From positions 1 to 13,009 of the forward strand of contig CAJWFY010000031.1 in NCBI GenBank assembly GCA_913031655.1: a stretch of DNA of 13,009 nucleotides, given 5' to 3'. The stretch's first letter is position 1, and every line of letters begins with the position of its first letter. The DNA comes from an uncultured Flavobacteriaceae bacterium. GTDB taxonomy: Bacteria > Bacteroidota > Bacteroidia > Flavobacteriales > Flavobacteriaceae. Under the pieces are notes generated by a model. It saw nothing but the letters and a program-made list of their open reading frames with translations. It did not search any database and had not been told where the DNA came from. Of this stretch, positions 6,899-13,009 are shown piece after piece. A program made the translations under genes and the position numbers.

Positions 6899-6902
6899 TT
6901 TG

Positions 6903-7676
6903 ATGAATAGAATAAATAAAGTTTTAAAAGAAAAAAAAGATATACTTTCTATCTACTTCACGGCAGGATATCCCAATATTGATGATACTATTGAAATTAT
7001 AAAACAACTGGACCGTTCAAAAGTAGATATGATTGAAATTGGTCTTCCGTTTAGTGATCCTTTAGCAGATGGTCCAACAATTCAAGAAAGCTCAACTAAA
7101 GCGTTAAAAAACGGGATGAATACCTCCAAATTATTTGAACAATTAAAAAATATTAGAACCATAACTGATATTCCTATAATTATAATGGGATACTTTAATC
7201 CAATATTACAATATGGTGTGGAGAATTTTTGTGAAGATTGTAAGAAAAATGGTGTCGACGGATTAATAATTCCAGATCTTCCCATGGATGTTTATCTAAA
7301 ACAATATCAGGAAATTTTTAAAAAACAAAACCTTCTTAACATGTTTTTAATAACACCACAAACAAGTAATGAAAGAATAAGATTAATTGATGAAATTTCA
7401 AATGGTTTTATATATATGGTTAGTAGTTCAAGTATAACTGGATCTGAAAAATCATATGGTGAAGAGCAAAAAATATATTTTAAAAGAATTAATGATTTAA
7501 AACTTAAATCATCTTTACTGATTGGTTTTGGAATAAGCGATAATAACAACTTTAAAGAGGCAATAAATCACAGTCAAGGTGCAATTATTGGTTCTGCTTT
7601 TATAAAGCATATAGCACAAAATGGTGTTTATAAAATTTCAGATTTTATAAACAAAATCAGAGGGATAACTATCTAA
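6903..7676 (+). CDS. trpA: Tryptophan synthase alpha chain
   Basis: TrpA (257 residues from the ATG) cleaves indole-3-glycerol phosphate to indole and glyceraldehyde-3-phosphate and passes indole to TrpB. Motifs are IYFTAGYPNIDDT (residues 17-29) and DMIEIGLPFSDPLADGPTIQ (42-61) with the catalytic Glu45 and Asp56. GLIIPDLP, FIYMVSSSSITG and LIGFGISDN follow, with the phosphate-binding GAIIGSAFIK near the end. I chose ATG 6903 over the adjacent in-frame TTG at 6900. It closes the operon 4 nt after trpB. Its last 8 nt overlap the end of yaaA on the opposite strand, and I see no terminator between them. It contains no Trp. Confidence 0.96.
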   Translation: MNRINKVLKEKKDILSIYFTAGYPNIDDTIEIIKQLDRSKVDMIEIGLPFSDPLADGPTIQESSTKALKNGMNTSKLFEQLKNIRTITDIPIIIMGYFNPILQYGVENFCEDCKKNGVDGLIIPDLPMDVYLKQYQEIFKKQNLLNMFLITPQTSNERIRLIDEISNGFIYMVSSSSITGSEKSYGEEQKIYFKRINDLKLKSSLLIGFGISDNNNFKEAINHSQGAIIGSAFIKHIAQNGVYKISDFINKIRGITI

Positions 7677-8430
7677 TAAAAACAAGCTCTTTTGAAGTTT
7701 GAGTTTCTTCAATATTAAAAGAGTAACCTCCGTAATTAAAGCCTTTCAAGTCTTGTTCGTTATTAACTTCATTATCTAAAATATATCTGACCATCATCCC
7801 CCTTGCTTTTTTGGCATAAATAGAAATGATCTTTAAATTTCCATTTTTAAAGTCTTTAAAAATTGGAGACACCATTTTAGTAATTAGTTTTTTAGGATCA
7901 ATTGCCGATGAATATTCCTTGCTTGCTAAGTTGACAAACAATTCATTTTCAATTAATTCATTGTTTAACTTTTCCGTTATTTTTTCTTTCCAAAACTCAT
8001 ATAAGTTAGATGAATTTTTTAATTCTAATTTAGTACCCATCTCTAACCTATATGGTTGCATTAAGTCGAGAGGTCTTAAAAATCCATAAAGACCAGATAA
8101 AATTCTTAAAGACTCTTGAGCTTTATTTATTTTATTTTCGTTGAGGGTAAACGCGTCTAAACCAGTGTATACATCTCCATCAAAAGTAAAAATAGCAGGT
8201 CTAGCATTTTTAACATCAAACGGAGTTTTAAAATCATTATTCCTTTGCCAATTTAAATCAGCTAATTTGTCTGAAATACTCATTAAACTTTTTAACTGTA
8301 ATGTCGACTTTAACTTCAAAGTTTTGTTAATAGAAATAGAATCATCTAAAAATAATGGCATTGAAAACTCATTAGTTGGTAATTCTTTTTGAAAGTCTAA
8401 CGATTTAGCAGGGGAAATAATAATCTTCAT
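7669..8430 (-). CDS. yaaA: YaaA (DUF328) family peroxide-stress protein
   Basis: This 253-residue protein matches the YaaA family along its whole length: SPAKSLDF (residues 6-13), ARPAIFTFDGDVYTGL (76-91), LSGLYGFLRPLDLMQPYR (111-128), NLASKEYS (167-174) and KKARGMMVRYI (207-217). In E. coli, YaaA is induced by OxyR and limits free iron and oxidative DNA damage under hydrogen peroxide; its fold can bind DNA. Only the family assignment is seen here, and that role is carried over. It is the last gene of a leftward cluster, 31 nt downstream of the RluD gene, and its stop overlaps the end of trpA by 8 nt tail to tail. Confidence 0.92.
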   Translation of the reverse strand: MKIIISPAKSLDFQKELPTNEFSMPLFLDDSISINKTLKLKSTLQLKSLMSISDKLADLNWQRNNDFKTPFDVKNARPAIFTFDGDVYTGLDAFTLNENKINKAQESLRILSGLYGFLRPLDLMQPYRLEMGTKLELKNSSNLYEFWKEKITEKLNNELIENELFVNLASKEYSSAIDPKKLITKMVSPIFKDFKNGNLKIISIYAKKARGMMVRYILDNEVNNEQDLKGFNYGGYSFNIEETQTSKELVFIR

Positions 8431-8461
8431 GAGACTAAAATAATTTATAAATTTAAAAAAC

Positions 8462-9487
8462 TCAAATATTAGTAGAATAATTTCTCCACTTAATTAAACT
8501 TTCTGAAAAATCATTCGGCAATTCACATTCAAAATTTAATTCTTTTCCTGATGATGGATGAACAAAGCCTAACGATTTTGCATGTAAAGCCTGCCTAGGC
8601 ATAATTTTAAAGCAATTTTGTACAAATTGTTTGTACTTATTAAAAATTGTTCCCTTAAGGATTTTATCACCTCCATACCTTTGGTCATTGAAAATCGGAT
8701 GACCAATATGCTTCATATGAGCCCTAATTTGATGAGTTCTACCTGTTTCTAGTTGACACTCAAGAAGAGTCAAGTAATTAAATCTTTCCAAAACTTTATA
8801 ATGTGTAACAGCTTTCTTGCCTAATTCATTATTTTCTGGAACACTCATAATTAAACGATTTTTAGGGTCTCTTGATAAATTCTTTTCAATAGTTCCTTCT
8901 TCTTTATCTACTATACCCCAAACAAGTGCATTGTATTTTCTTTTAGATGACTTTAAGTAAAATTGTTTAGCAAGGTGAGTCATTGACTCTTCAGTTTTAG
9001 CAACAACTAATAATCCACTAGTATCTTTATCAATTCTATGAACTAAACCTGGCCTACCATCTTTATTTGATGGTAAGTTTTCAAAATGATTTATTAGTCC
9101 GTTTAATAGTGTTCCACTATAGTTTCCATGACCAGGGTGGACTACTAGTCCGGGGGGTTTATTAACTACTAACAAATAATCATCTTCAAATACTATATCT
9201 AATGACATTTCTTCTCCAACAAGTAGATTTTCGTAAGGTGGGTGAGCAAACATAACTTTGGCTACATCACCAGGTTTTACTTTATAATTAGATTTTACAT
9301 TCTTCTCATTTACAAATATAAAACCATTTTTTGCTGCTTGTTGAATTTTATTCCTTGTAGCATTCTCTATTCGATTCATTAAGAATTTATCTACTCTTAA
9401 AGGATCTTGCCCTTTATCAGCTTTAAACTGATGATGCTCAAACAAATCATTGTTATTTTCTAAATCATCTACAGTATTATTGCTCAT
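8462..9487 (-). CDS. rluD: RluD/RluA-family 23S rRNA pseudouridine synthase
   Basis: This 341-residue protein has an N-terminal S4 RNA-binding domain (about residues 30-90, LRVDKFLMNRIENATRNKIQ onward, with VNEKNVKSNYKVKPGD). The pseudouridine synthase domain follows, with VVNKPPGLVVHPGHG (107-121) and the catalytic motif HRIDKDTSGLLVVAK (150-164), in which Asp153 is the expected nucleophile. ETGRTHQIRAHM and GHPIFNDQRYGG come later. The S4 plus RluA architecture is that of RluC/RluD. RluD modifies helix 69 of 23S rRNA, and the exact target sites here are inferred. A short acidic, Asn-rich N-terminal extension (residues 1-20) precedes the S4 domain. The start is 5 nt after the stop of the PASTA gene, so the two are probably co-transcribed. 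Confidence 0.93.
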   Translation of the reverse strand: MSNNTVDDLENNNDLFEHHQFKADKGQDPLRVDKFLMNRIENATRNKIQQAAKNGFIFVNEKNVKSNYKVKPGDVAKVMFAHPPYENLLVGEEMSLDIVFEDDYLLVVNKPPGLVVHPGHGNYSGTLLNGLINHFENLPSNKDGRPGLVHRIDKDTSGLLVVAKTEESMTHLAKQFYLKSSKRKYNALVWGIVDKEEGTIEKNLSRDPKNRLIMSVPENNELGKKAVTHYKVLERFNYLTLLECQLETGRTHQIRAHMKHIGHPIFNDQRYGGDKILKGTIFNKYKQFVQNCFKIMPRQALHAKSLGFVHPSSGKELNFECELPNDFSESLIKWRNYSTNI

Positions 9488-9492
9488 ATCTT

Positions 9493-10047
9493 CTAATTAT
9501 TATTTCCGTTACCAAGAACTAAATCTATTTTAGATTTTTTAGGAATCATAATTCCAGGAACAACAACTTCTCCCTTATATGATAATTCAATAACCATATC
9601 CCTTCCAATATTGTCAACATAAGAAACATCTCCAAGCTCTAAATCAGAAGCTAATAAGGCAGAAATTGCACTTCTTTTAGTAGTCTGAATTACATTAGGA
9701 ATAACAACATTTCCATAGTTATAAGGGTTAATAGTTAAATATATTTTTCTATTTTTTTTAACTTTAGAATTTGCTAATGGCATCTGCTCTAATACAGAGT
9801 ACTTTGGAAAATCTGGATTATACAAAGTTGAATCTACAACCTCATATGTTAATTTGTTTTCAAATAATACCTTTTCAAACTCTTCAATTTGAGATCCAAT
9901 TAAATTCGGAACAATAATATGATTATTATGGTTAGTATTTAGATTTAAAAAAATAAATAAAAAAAATATTAAAAACCCTATAACAACAGAAGCTGAAAAC
10001 AATTGTTTTAAAAAATATTTACTAAAAAAATACTTGAGTAAATTCAT
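9493..10047 (-). CDS. Membrane-anchored PASTA-domain protein
   Basis: This 184-residue protein has a short basic cytoplasmic N-terminus and one membrane segment (about residues 17-36, SASVVIGFLIFFLFIFLNLN). The rest lies outside the membrane and is made of two PASTA-like repeats. Repeat 1 covers about 44-108, opening with IIVPNLIGSQIEEFEKVL and closing with KNRKIYLTIN. Repeat 2 covers about 113-178, opening with VVIPNVIQTTKRSAISALL and closing with KSKIDLVLGNG. PASTA domains bind peptidoglycan fragments or D-Ala-D-Ala-like groups in Gram-positive kinases and PBPs, but there is no kinase or transpeptidase domain here. The gene is head to head with ddl, which makes D-Ala-D-Ala, so a cell-wall link is plausible but inferred. 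The tail ends in an Asn run. It leads the PASTA-rluD-yaaA cluster. Confidence 0.88.
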   Translation of the reverse strand: MNLLKYFFSKYFLKQLFSASVVIGFLIFFLFIFLNLNTNHNNHIIVPNLIGSQIEEFEKVLFENKLTYEVVDSTLYNPDFPKYSVLEQMPLANSKVKKNRKIYLTINPYNYGNVVIPNVIQTTKRSAISALLASDLELGDVSYVDNIGRDMVIELSYKGEVVVPGIMIPKKSKIDLVLGNGNNN

Positions 10048-10061
10048 TTATAAATTTTAAA

Positions 10062-10069
10062 CAAATATA
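10062..10069 (-). promoter_or_regulatory. Candidate -7 box for the PASTA-rluD-yaaA cluster
   Basis: The minus strand reads TATATTTG, a full TAnnTTTG match that ends 14 nt before the PASTA gene ATG. A TTG at -33 is not evident, so only the -7 half is supported. Confidence 0.4.
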
Positions 10070-10091
10070 TAAAATATGCGTTCTTTATGGC

Positions 10092-10117
10092 TTGACTTAA
10101 AATAAATGATATTTTTG
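10092..10117 (+). promoter_or_regulatory. Candidate ddl promoter
   Basis: TATTTTTG at 10110-10117 matches TAnnTTTG. A TTG at 10092-10094 lies 15 nt upstream, slightly short of the usual spacing. The box ends 5 nt before the ddl ATG, so transcription would start within about 2 nt of the start codon, as at the trp leader and pyrE. Confidence 0.5.
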
Positions 10118-10122
10118 TTCTT

Positions 10123-11097
10123 ATGAAAAGAAATATTGCTGTTTTAATGGGTGGGTTTTCTTCAGAAAAAGATATCTCAATAAAAAGTGGTAATGTCATC
10201 TATGATAATATAGACAGAGAATCTTATGTTCCTTATAAAGTAATAATAAGTAAAGAGAAATGGATTTATGTAGACGATAATAATGTTGAATGCACAGTTT
10301 CAAAAGATGATTTTTCGATAGAAATTAATGAAATTAAAATAAAATTCGATATTGCCTTTATTGTAATACATGGCTCACCAGGAGAGGACGGATTACTTCA
10401 ATCATATTTTGAACTTCTAGGGGTCCCTTTCACGGGCAGTGACTCCTACACTTCTTCAATTACATTTAATAAAAGAGATTGTATTTCTATTTTACAAAAA
10501 CATGATATTTTATCGGCGAATTCTATTCATTTAAATATTGGAGATATAATAAATGAAAACGAAATCATTAAAGAATTAGGTCTTCCTTGCTTTGTAAAGG
10601 CAAACAAATCTGGAAGTAGCTTTGGTGTCTATAAAGTAAATGATCGAAAAGATCTAATCAGCTCAATTAATAATTCTTTCAAAATTGATAATGAGATATT
10701 AATTGAATCTTTTTTAGACGGAATAGAAGTTTCAGTTGGAGTTATGAATTATAAAAATAAAATTAAAGTTTTAGGAATTACTCAGTTGATTACAGATAAT
10801 GATTTTTTTGATTATAGTGCCAAATACGAAGGAAAATCTACAGAAATTACCCCTGCAAATATTTCAGAATTACAGAAAAATAATGTAACTAAAATTGCTA
10901 TAAAAATATATAAAAAACTAGGCCTTAAAGGCTTTTCTAGAAGTGAATTTATTTTTATTGGGGATACTCCATATTTCATAGAAATAAATTCAATTCCAGG
11001 GATGACTAATGACAGTATACTTCCAAAGCAAGCTGAAAATAGTGGAATCTCTTTAAAAGACATATGTTCTGAAGTAATTGAACAAGCCATAAATTAA
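10123..11097 (+). CDS. ddl: D-alanine--D-alanine ligase
   Basis: Ddl (324 residues) joins two D-alanines with ATP to make the peptidoglycan dipeptide. It has the ATP-grasp layout. The N-terminal domain carries MGGFSSEKDISIKSG (residues 9-23, with the substrate-binding Glu15) and HGSPGEDGLLQ (83-93). The central domain has PCFVKANKSGSSFGVYKV (155-172) and ILIESFLDGIEVSVGVM (192-208). The C-terminal domain has FFDYSAKYEGKSTEI (228-242), GFSRSEFIF (270-278) with Arg273, and FIEINSIPGMT (285-295) with the metal ligands Glu287 and Asn289. The SRSEF block carries Glu where E. coli DdlB has Asp, a conservative change. The tyrosine-containing loop points to a D-Ala-D-Ala rather than D-Ala-D-Lac enzyme. 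It is divergent from the PASTA gene and 17 nt upstream of coaD on the same strand. Confidence 0.95.
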   Translation: MKRNIAVLMGGFSSEKDISIKSGNVIYDNIDRESYVPYKVIISKEKWIYVDDNNVECTVSKDDFSIEINEIKIKFDIAFIVIHGSPGEDGLLQSYFELLGVPFTGSDSYTSSITFNKRDCISILQKHDILSANSIHLNIGDIINENEIIKELGLPCFVKANKSGSSFGVYKVNDRKDLISSINNSFKIDNEILIESFLDGIEVSVGVMNYKNKIKVLGITQLITDNDFFDYSAKYEGKSTEITPANISELQKNNVTKIAIKIYKKLGLKGFSRSEFIFIGDTPYFIEINSIPGMTNDSILPKQAENSGISLKDICSEVIEQAIN

Positions 11098-11114
11098 TTT
11101 AATTATATTTAAAT

Positions 11115-11570
11115 ATGAGAAAAGCTATTTTTCCAGGATCTTTTGACCCTTTCACATTAGGGCATTTAGACATTCTAACAAGAAGTTTGTCGCTATTTGA
11201 TGAAATCACTGTTGGAGTTGGTAGAAATAATGACAAGAAAACCATGTTTAGTGTAAGTCAAAGGATAGAATTCATTAAAAAATGTTTTGAAAATGAACCG
11301 AAAATTAAAGTTGAAAGCTATGAAGGCTTAACAATTGATTTTTGTAATAAAATTGATGCAGAATTTATATTAAGAGGAATAAGAAATAACGGAGATTTTG
11401 AGTTTGAAAAAGCAATTGCAAGAACCAACAGAAAGCTTTCTAAAATTGAAACTATATTTTTACTGACATCCGCTAAAACTTCATTCATTAGTAGTAGTAT
11501 TGTAAGGGAATTAATTATAAATAATGGAAATTATCAAATTTTTGTTCCGGATTCTGTAAGAGTAAATTAA
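11115..11570 (+). CDS. coaD: Phosphopantetheine adenylyltransferase
   Basis: CoaD (151 residues) transfers AMP from ATP to 4'-phosphopantetheine, giving dephospho-CoA, the penultimate step of coenzyme A synthesis. The nucleotidyltransferase signature FPGSFDPFTLGHLDI (residues 6-20) contains the T-x-x-H motif with His17. NDKKTMFSVSQRIEFI, ILRGIRNNGDFEFEKAIARTNR and the C-terminal TSFISSSIVREL are also typical. It probably shares the ddl transcript (17-nt gap). Its TAA overlaps the stop codon of the NUDIX gene on the opposite strand within the palindrome TTAA (11567-11570). Confidence 0.96.
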   Translation: MRKAIFPGSFDPFTLGHLDILTRSLSLFDEITVGVGRNNDKKTMFSVSQRIEFIKKCFENEPKIKVESYEGLTIDFCNKIDAEFILRGIRNNGDFEFEKAIARTNRKLSKIETIFLLTSAKTSFISSSIVRELIINNGNYQIFVPDSVRVN

Positions 11571-12145
11571 ACGTCTAATAATAATTTGATGTTTGGATAA
11601 ATATTTTTTTTATTTAAAATATCTTCTTTATTTTTCCATACTACTTTTGTAATCCCTTCATTTTCTTCAGGAACAAGATTACTAATGTTATTTGCTTTCA
11701 TATTATACCAAGTTGTTTCTTTTAAAAAAAACTTTTCGTCATTTTTAAAAATATGATAAGTAATAGCATTTAAATTTATTATCTCCAACTCTTTAACTCC
11801 TGTTTCTTCTGAAACTTCTCTAATAGCTGTTTGATCAATCGATTCATTAATTTCCATTTTTCCCTTCGGCAAATCCCATTTTTTTCTTCGATAAATAAAT
11901 AAAATTTGATTTAATGAGTTTTTAACTATTCCTCCACCTGCTTTAATTACTTTTATTTTTTTAAGAAATAACGAAAGAAGTTTTTTTGGCTTTGAGTGAT
12001 ATAAAAATATTTTATTATGTTTTTTTGCCTTCGTTACGATTTCTTCAATACTTAATTCTTTCAAAGAATAAATATTAATTTTTGATCCAAATGGAATTTG
12101 ACTGCTTATAACTATTAGACTTTGATTAACAAAAACTTTATACAT
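11567..12145 (-). CDS. NUDIX hydrolase
   Basis: In this 192-residue protein the NUDIX domain starts at about residue 66 (VIKAGGGIVKN). A complete Nudix box lies at 95-117: Gly95, Glu101, then REVSEETGV (109-117) with the metal-binding glutamates. WDLPKGKME (90-98) is the usual lead-in. The first ~65 residues (MYKVFVNQSL onward) form a separate lysine-rich N-terminal region that I recall from flavobacterial homologues next to pyrE; its function is unknown. The substrate, a nucleoside diphosphate linked to some group X, cannot be read from the sequence. The gene ends in a 4-nt tail-to-tail overlap with coaD. Only 8 nt separate its ATG from that of pyrE. Confidence 0.9.
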   Translation of the reverse strand: MYKVFVNQSLIVISSQIPFGSKINIYSLKELSIEEIVTKAKKHNKIFLYHSKPKKLLSLFLKKIKVIKAGGGIVKNSLNQILFIYRRKKWDLPKGKMEINESIDQTAIREVSEETGVKELEIINLNAITYHIFKNDEKFFLKETTWYNMKANNISNLVPEENEGITKVVWKNKEDILNKKNIYPNIKLLLDV

Positions 12146-12148
12146 TTG
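12121..12148 (+). promoter_or_regulatory. Candidate pyrE promoter overlapping the NUDIX start codon
   Basis: TTTG at 12121-12124, a 16-nt spacer and TACATTTG at 12141-12148 match the TTTG-N-TAnnTTTG pattern. The -7 octamer is identical to that of the trp promoter. It covers the NUDIX start codon (12143-12145 on the minus strand) and ends 5 nt before the pyrE ATG at 12154, predicting an almost leaderless pyrE mRNA. Confidence 0.55.
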
Positions 12149-12153
12149 TGTTT

Positions 12154-12789
12154 ATGATTTTAGATTTAGATACAGCTAAAAAAACAGCAGAACTTCTTTT
12201 ACAAATTAATGCAATAAAATTGAATCCAAAAAATCCATTTACATGGGCTAGTGGATGGAGATCACCAATTTATTGTGACAATAGAGTAATTCTTTCACAT
12301 CCTCAAATAAGAATATATGTAAGAGAACAAATGGTTAAGCAAATAAATAAACTTTACGCAAAACCTGATGTTATAGCTGGAGTAGCAACCGGAGCAATTG
12401 GGATTGGAATGCTTGTAGCAGACTTAATGAATCTTCCTTTTATTTATGTTAGACCAGATGCAAAAAAACACGGAAGAAAAAATCAAATTGAAGGGCAATA
12501 TACTAGTGGTCAAAATGTTATTGTTATTGAAGACTTAATAAGTACTGGCAATAGTAGCTTAGTTGCAGTAGATGCTCTAAGAGAAGCAGATTTAAAAGTA
12601 AAGGGCATGCTTAGTATTTTTACATATGGATTTAAAGTGTCTTATGATAATTTTAAAAAAAACAATGTTGAACTACATACATTAAGTTCATACGACACAT
12701 TACTTGAACAAGCATTGTCGACAAACTATATTACAGATTCTGATTTTCAAACACTTATAAAATGGAAAAAAGACCCTAAAAATTGGTAA
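12154..12789 (+). CDS. pyrE: Orotate phosphoribosyltransferase
   Basis: PyrE (211 residues from the ATG) makes orotidine-5'-phosphate from orotate and PRPP in pyrimidine synthesis. FTWASGWRSPIYCDNR (residues 29-44) is the orotate-binding region. The flexible catalytic loop RPDAKKHGRKNQIEG covers 100-114, and the PRPP-binding motif VIVIEDLISTGNSS covers 122-135. An in-frame GTG lies two codons upstream at 12148, but it is the last base of the -7 box plus 2 nt, so I prefer ATG 12154. It is divergent from the NUDIX gene and followed after 17 nt by an SRPBCC-family gene, probably in the same transcript. Confidence 0.95.
   Translation: MILDLDTAKKTAELLLQINAIKLNPKNPFTWASGWRSPIYCDNRVILSHPQIRIYVREQMVKQINKLYAKPDVIAGVATGAIGIGMLVADLMNLPFIYVRPDAKKHGRKNQIEGQYTSGQNVIVIEDLISTGNSSLVAVDALREADLKVKGMLSIFTYGFKVSYDNFKKNNVELHTLSSYDTLLEQALSTNYITDSDFQTLIKWKKDPKNW
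12202..12230 (-). promoter_or_regulatory. Weak candidate NUDIX promoter inside pyrE
   Basis: On the minus strand TTTG (12230-12227), 17 nt and TTAATTTG (12209-12202) resemble the TTTG/TAnnTTTG promoter with one mismatch in the -7 box. It lies inside the pyrE coding region, about 57 nt before the NUDIX ATG. Coding-sequence coincidence is quite possible in AT-rich DNA. Confidence 0.25.
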
Positions 12790-12806
12790 ATAAAAAAACT
12801 TAAAAA

Positions 12807-13009
12807 ATGAATTTAATTAGTGAATCAAATAAAATAGAAATACAAGACCTATTGCTTTTTGAAAAACTCGGTATAATTGAAAATTATAAATTAATTATGC
12901 CTGAAAATGTTTCAAAATTTGAAATAATCGATTCAGAATCTTTTATGTTTTCTATAAAAGGTATGCCAGCCATTAAATTAAAAATGGGTGAAAAGTTAAA
13001 ACCATCAAA
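12807..13009 (+). CDS. SRPBCC-family (START/polyketide-cyclase-like) protein, N-terminal part
   Basis: An ORF opens at ATG 12807, 17 nt after the pyrE stop codon, and runs off the right edge after 67 codons. The readable part starts MNLISESNKIEIQDLLLFEK, followed by YKLIMPENVSKFEIIDSESF and FSIKGMPAIKLKMGEKL. The LMPENVSKFE...FSIKGMP pattern matches the small orotate-operon-linked SRPBCC proteins I recall from flavobacteria, which form a helix-grip fold around a hydrophobic ligand pocket. The ligand and role are unknown. The usual N-terminal helix (EVFNFL-type) is degenerate here. An A-rich stretch (12790-12806) precedes the start, with no Shine-Dalgarno. Confidence 0.75.
   Translation, partial: MNLISESNKIEIQDLLLFEKLGIIENYKLIMPENVSKFEIIDSESFMFSIKGMPAIKLKMGEKLKPS

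Noticed and set aside
6900..6902. TTG as trpA start codon
   Set aside because: An ATG follows immediately and matches the usual TrpA N-terminus; TTG would add just one residue.
7826..8392. Two plus-strand open frames (7826-8089 and 8141-8392) opposite yaaA
   Set aside because: Both are complements of a well-matched YaaA gene, and neither resembles a known protein.
10812..11090. 92-codon minus-strand open frame opposite the end of ddl
   Set aside because: It is antisense to the conserved C-terminal ATP-grasp motifs of Ddl, with no recognisable domain or start signal.
12148..12150. GTG as pyrE start codon
   Set aside because: It overlaps the last base of the predicted -7 box. The ATG two codons later gives the family's usual N-terminus.

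Overview
The window is AT-rich, densely packed bacterial chromosome from a member of the Bacteroidota, most likely a (marine) flavobacterium. This rests on several points. The proteins read like flavobacterial versions, such as the short PspC protein ending in KRSSVFDL and the PyrE and SRPBCC sequences. Promoters fit the Bacteroidota form (TTG/TTTG, a spacer, then TAnnTTTG), and I see no Shine-Dalgarno sequences. No mobile element, CRISPR array, rRNA or tRNA was found. Assignment below class level is inference.

Layout. (a) 1-1130, minus strand: a rhodanese protein, a small PspC membrane protein and the N-terminal 177 residues of an AGCS-type sodium/amino-acid symporter that runs off the left edge. 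(b) 1131-1372: a divergent regulatory region. Rightward it holds a TAnnTTTG promoter, a 20-codon leader peptide with tandem Trp codons, mutually exclusive RNA helices and an intrinsic terminator, which together form a complete trp attenuator. (c) 1373-7676, plus strand: a tightly coupled seven-gene tryptophan operon, trpE-G-D-C-F-B-A, covering every step from chorismate to tryptophan. (d) 7669-10047, minus strand: a PASTA-domain membrane protein, an RluD-type pseudouridine synthase and YaaA, whose end overlaps the end of trpA. (e) 10123-11570, plus strand: ddl (D-Ala-D-Ala ligase) and coaD (coenzyme A synthesis). (f) 11567-12145, minus strand: a NUDIX hydrolase that overlaps coaD tail to tail and almost touches pyrE head to head. 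(g) 12154 to the right edge, plus strand: pyrE and the start of an SRPBCC-family protein.

The most interesting element is the trp leader. The leader peptide has 2 Trp in 20 residues, whereas the seven enzymes together have 6 Trp in about 2,100 residues and four of them have none. Three helices can be drawn by hand and fit the classical 1:2 / 2:3 / 3:4 scheme, with the leader stop codon inside segment 2. The leader ATG lies only 4 nt after the -7 box, so the leader peptide is probably translated from a leaderless mRNA. The same geometry recurs at ddl and pyrE (5 nt each), which suggests a shared leaderless or near-leaderless promoter design.

Other points of note are a 9-G run inside trpB (a possible slippage site in an AT-rich genome), a TTG start for trpE directly after the attenuator, and the pyrE promoter lying across the NUDIX start codon.
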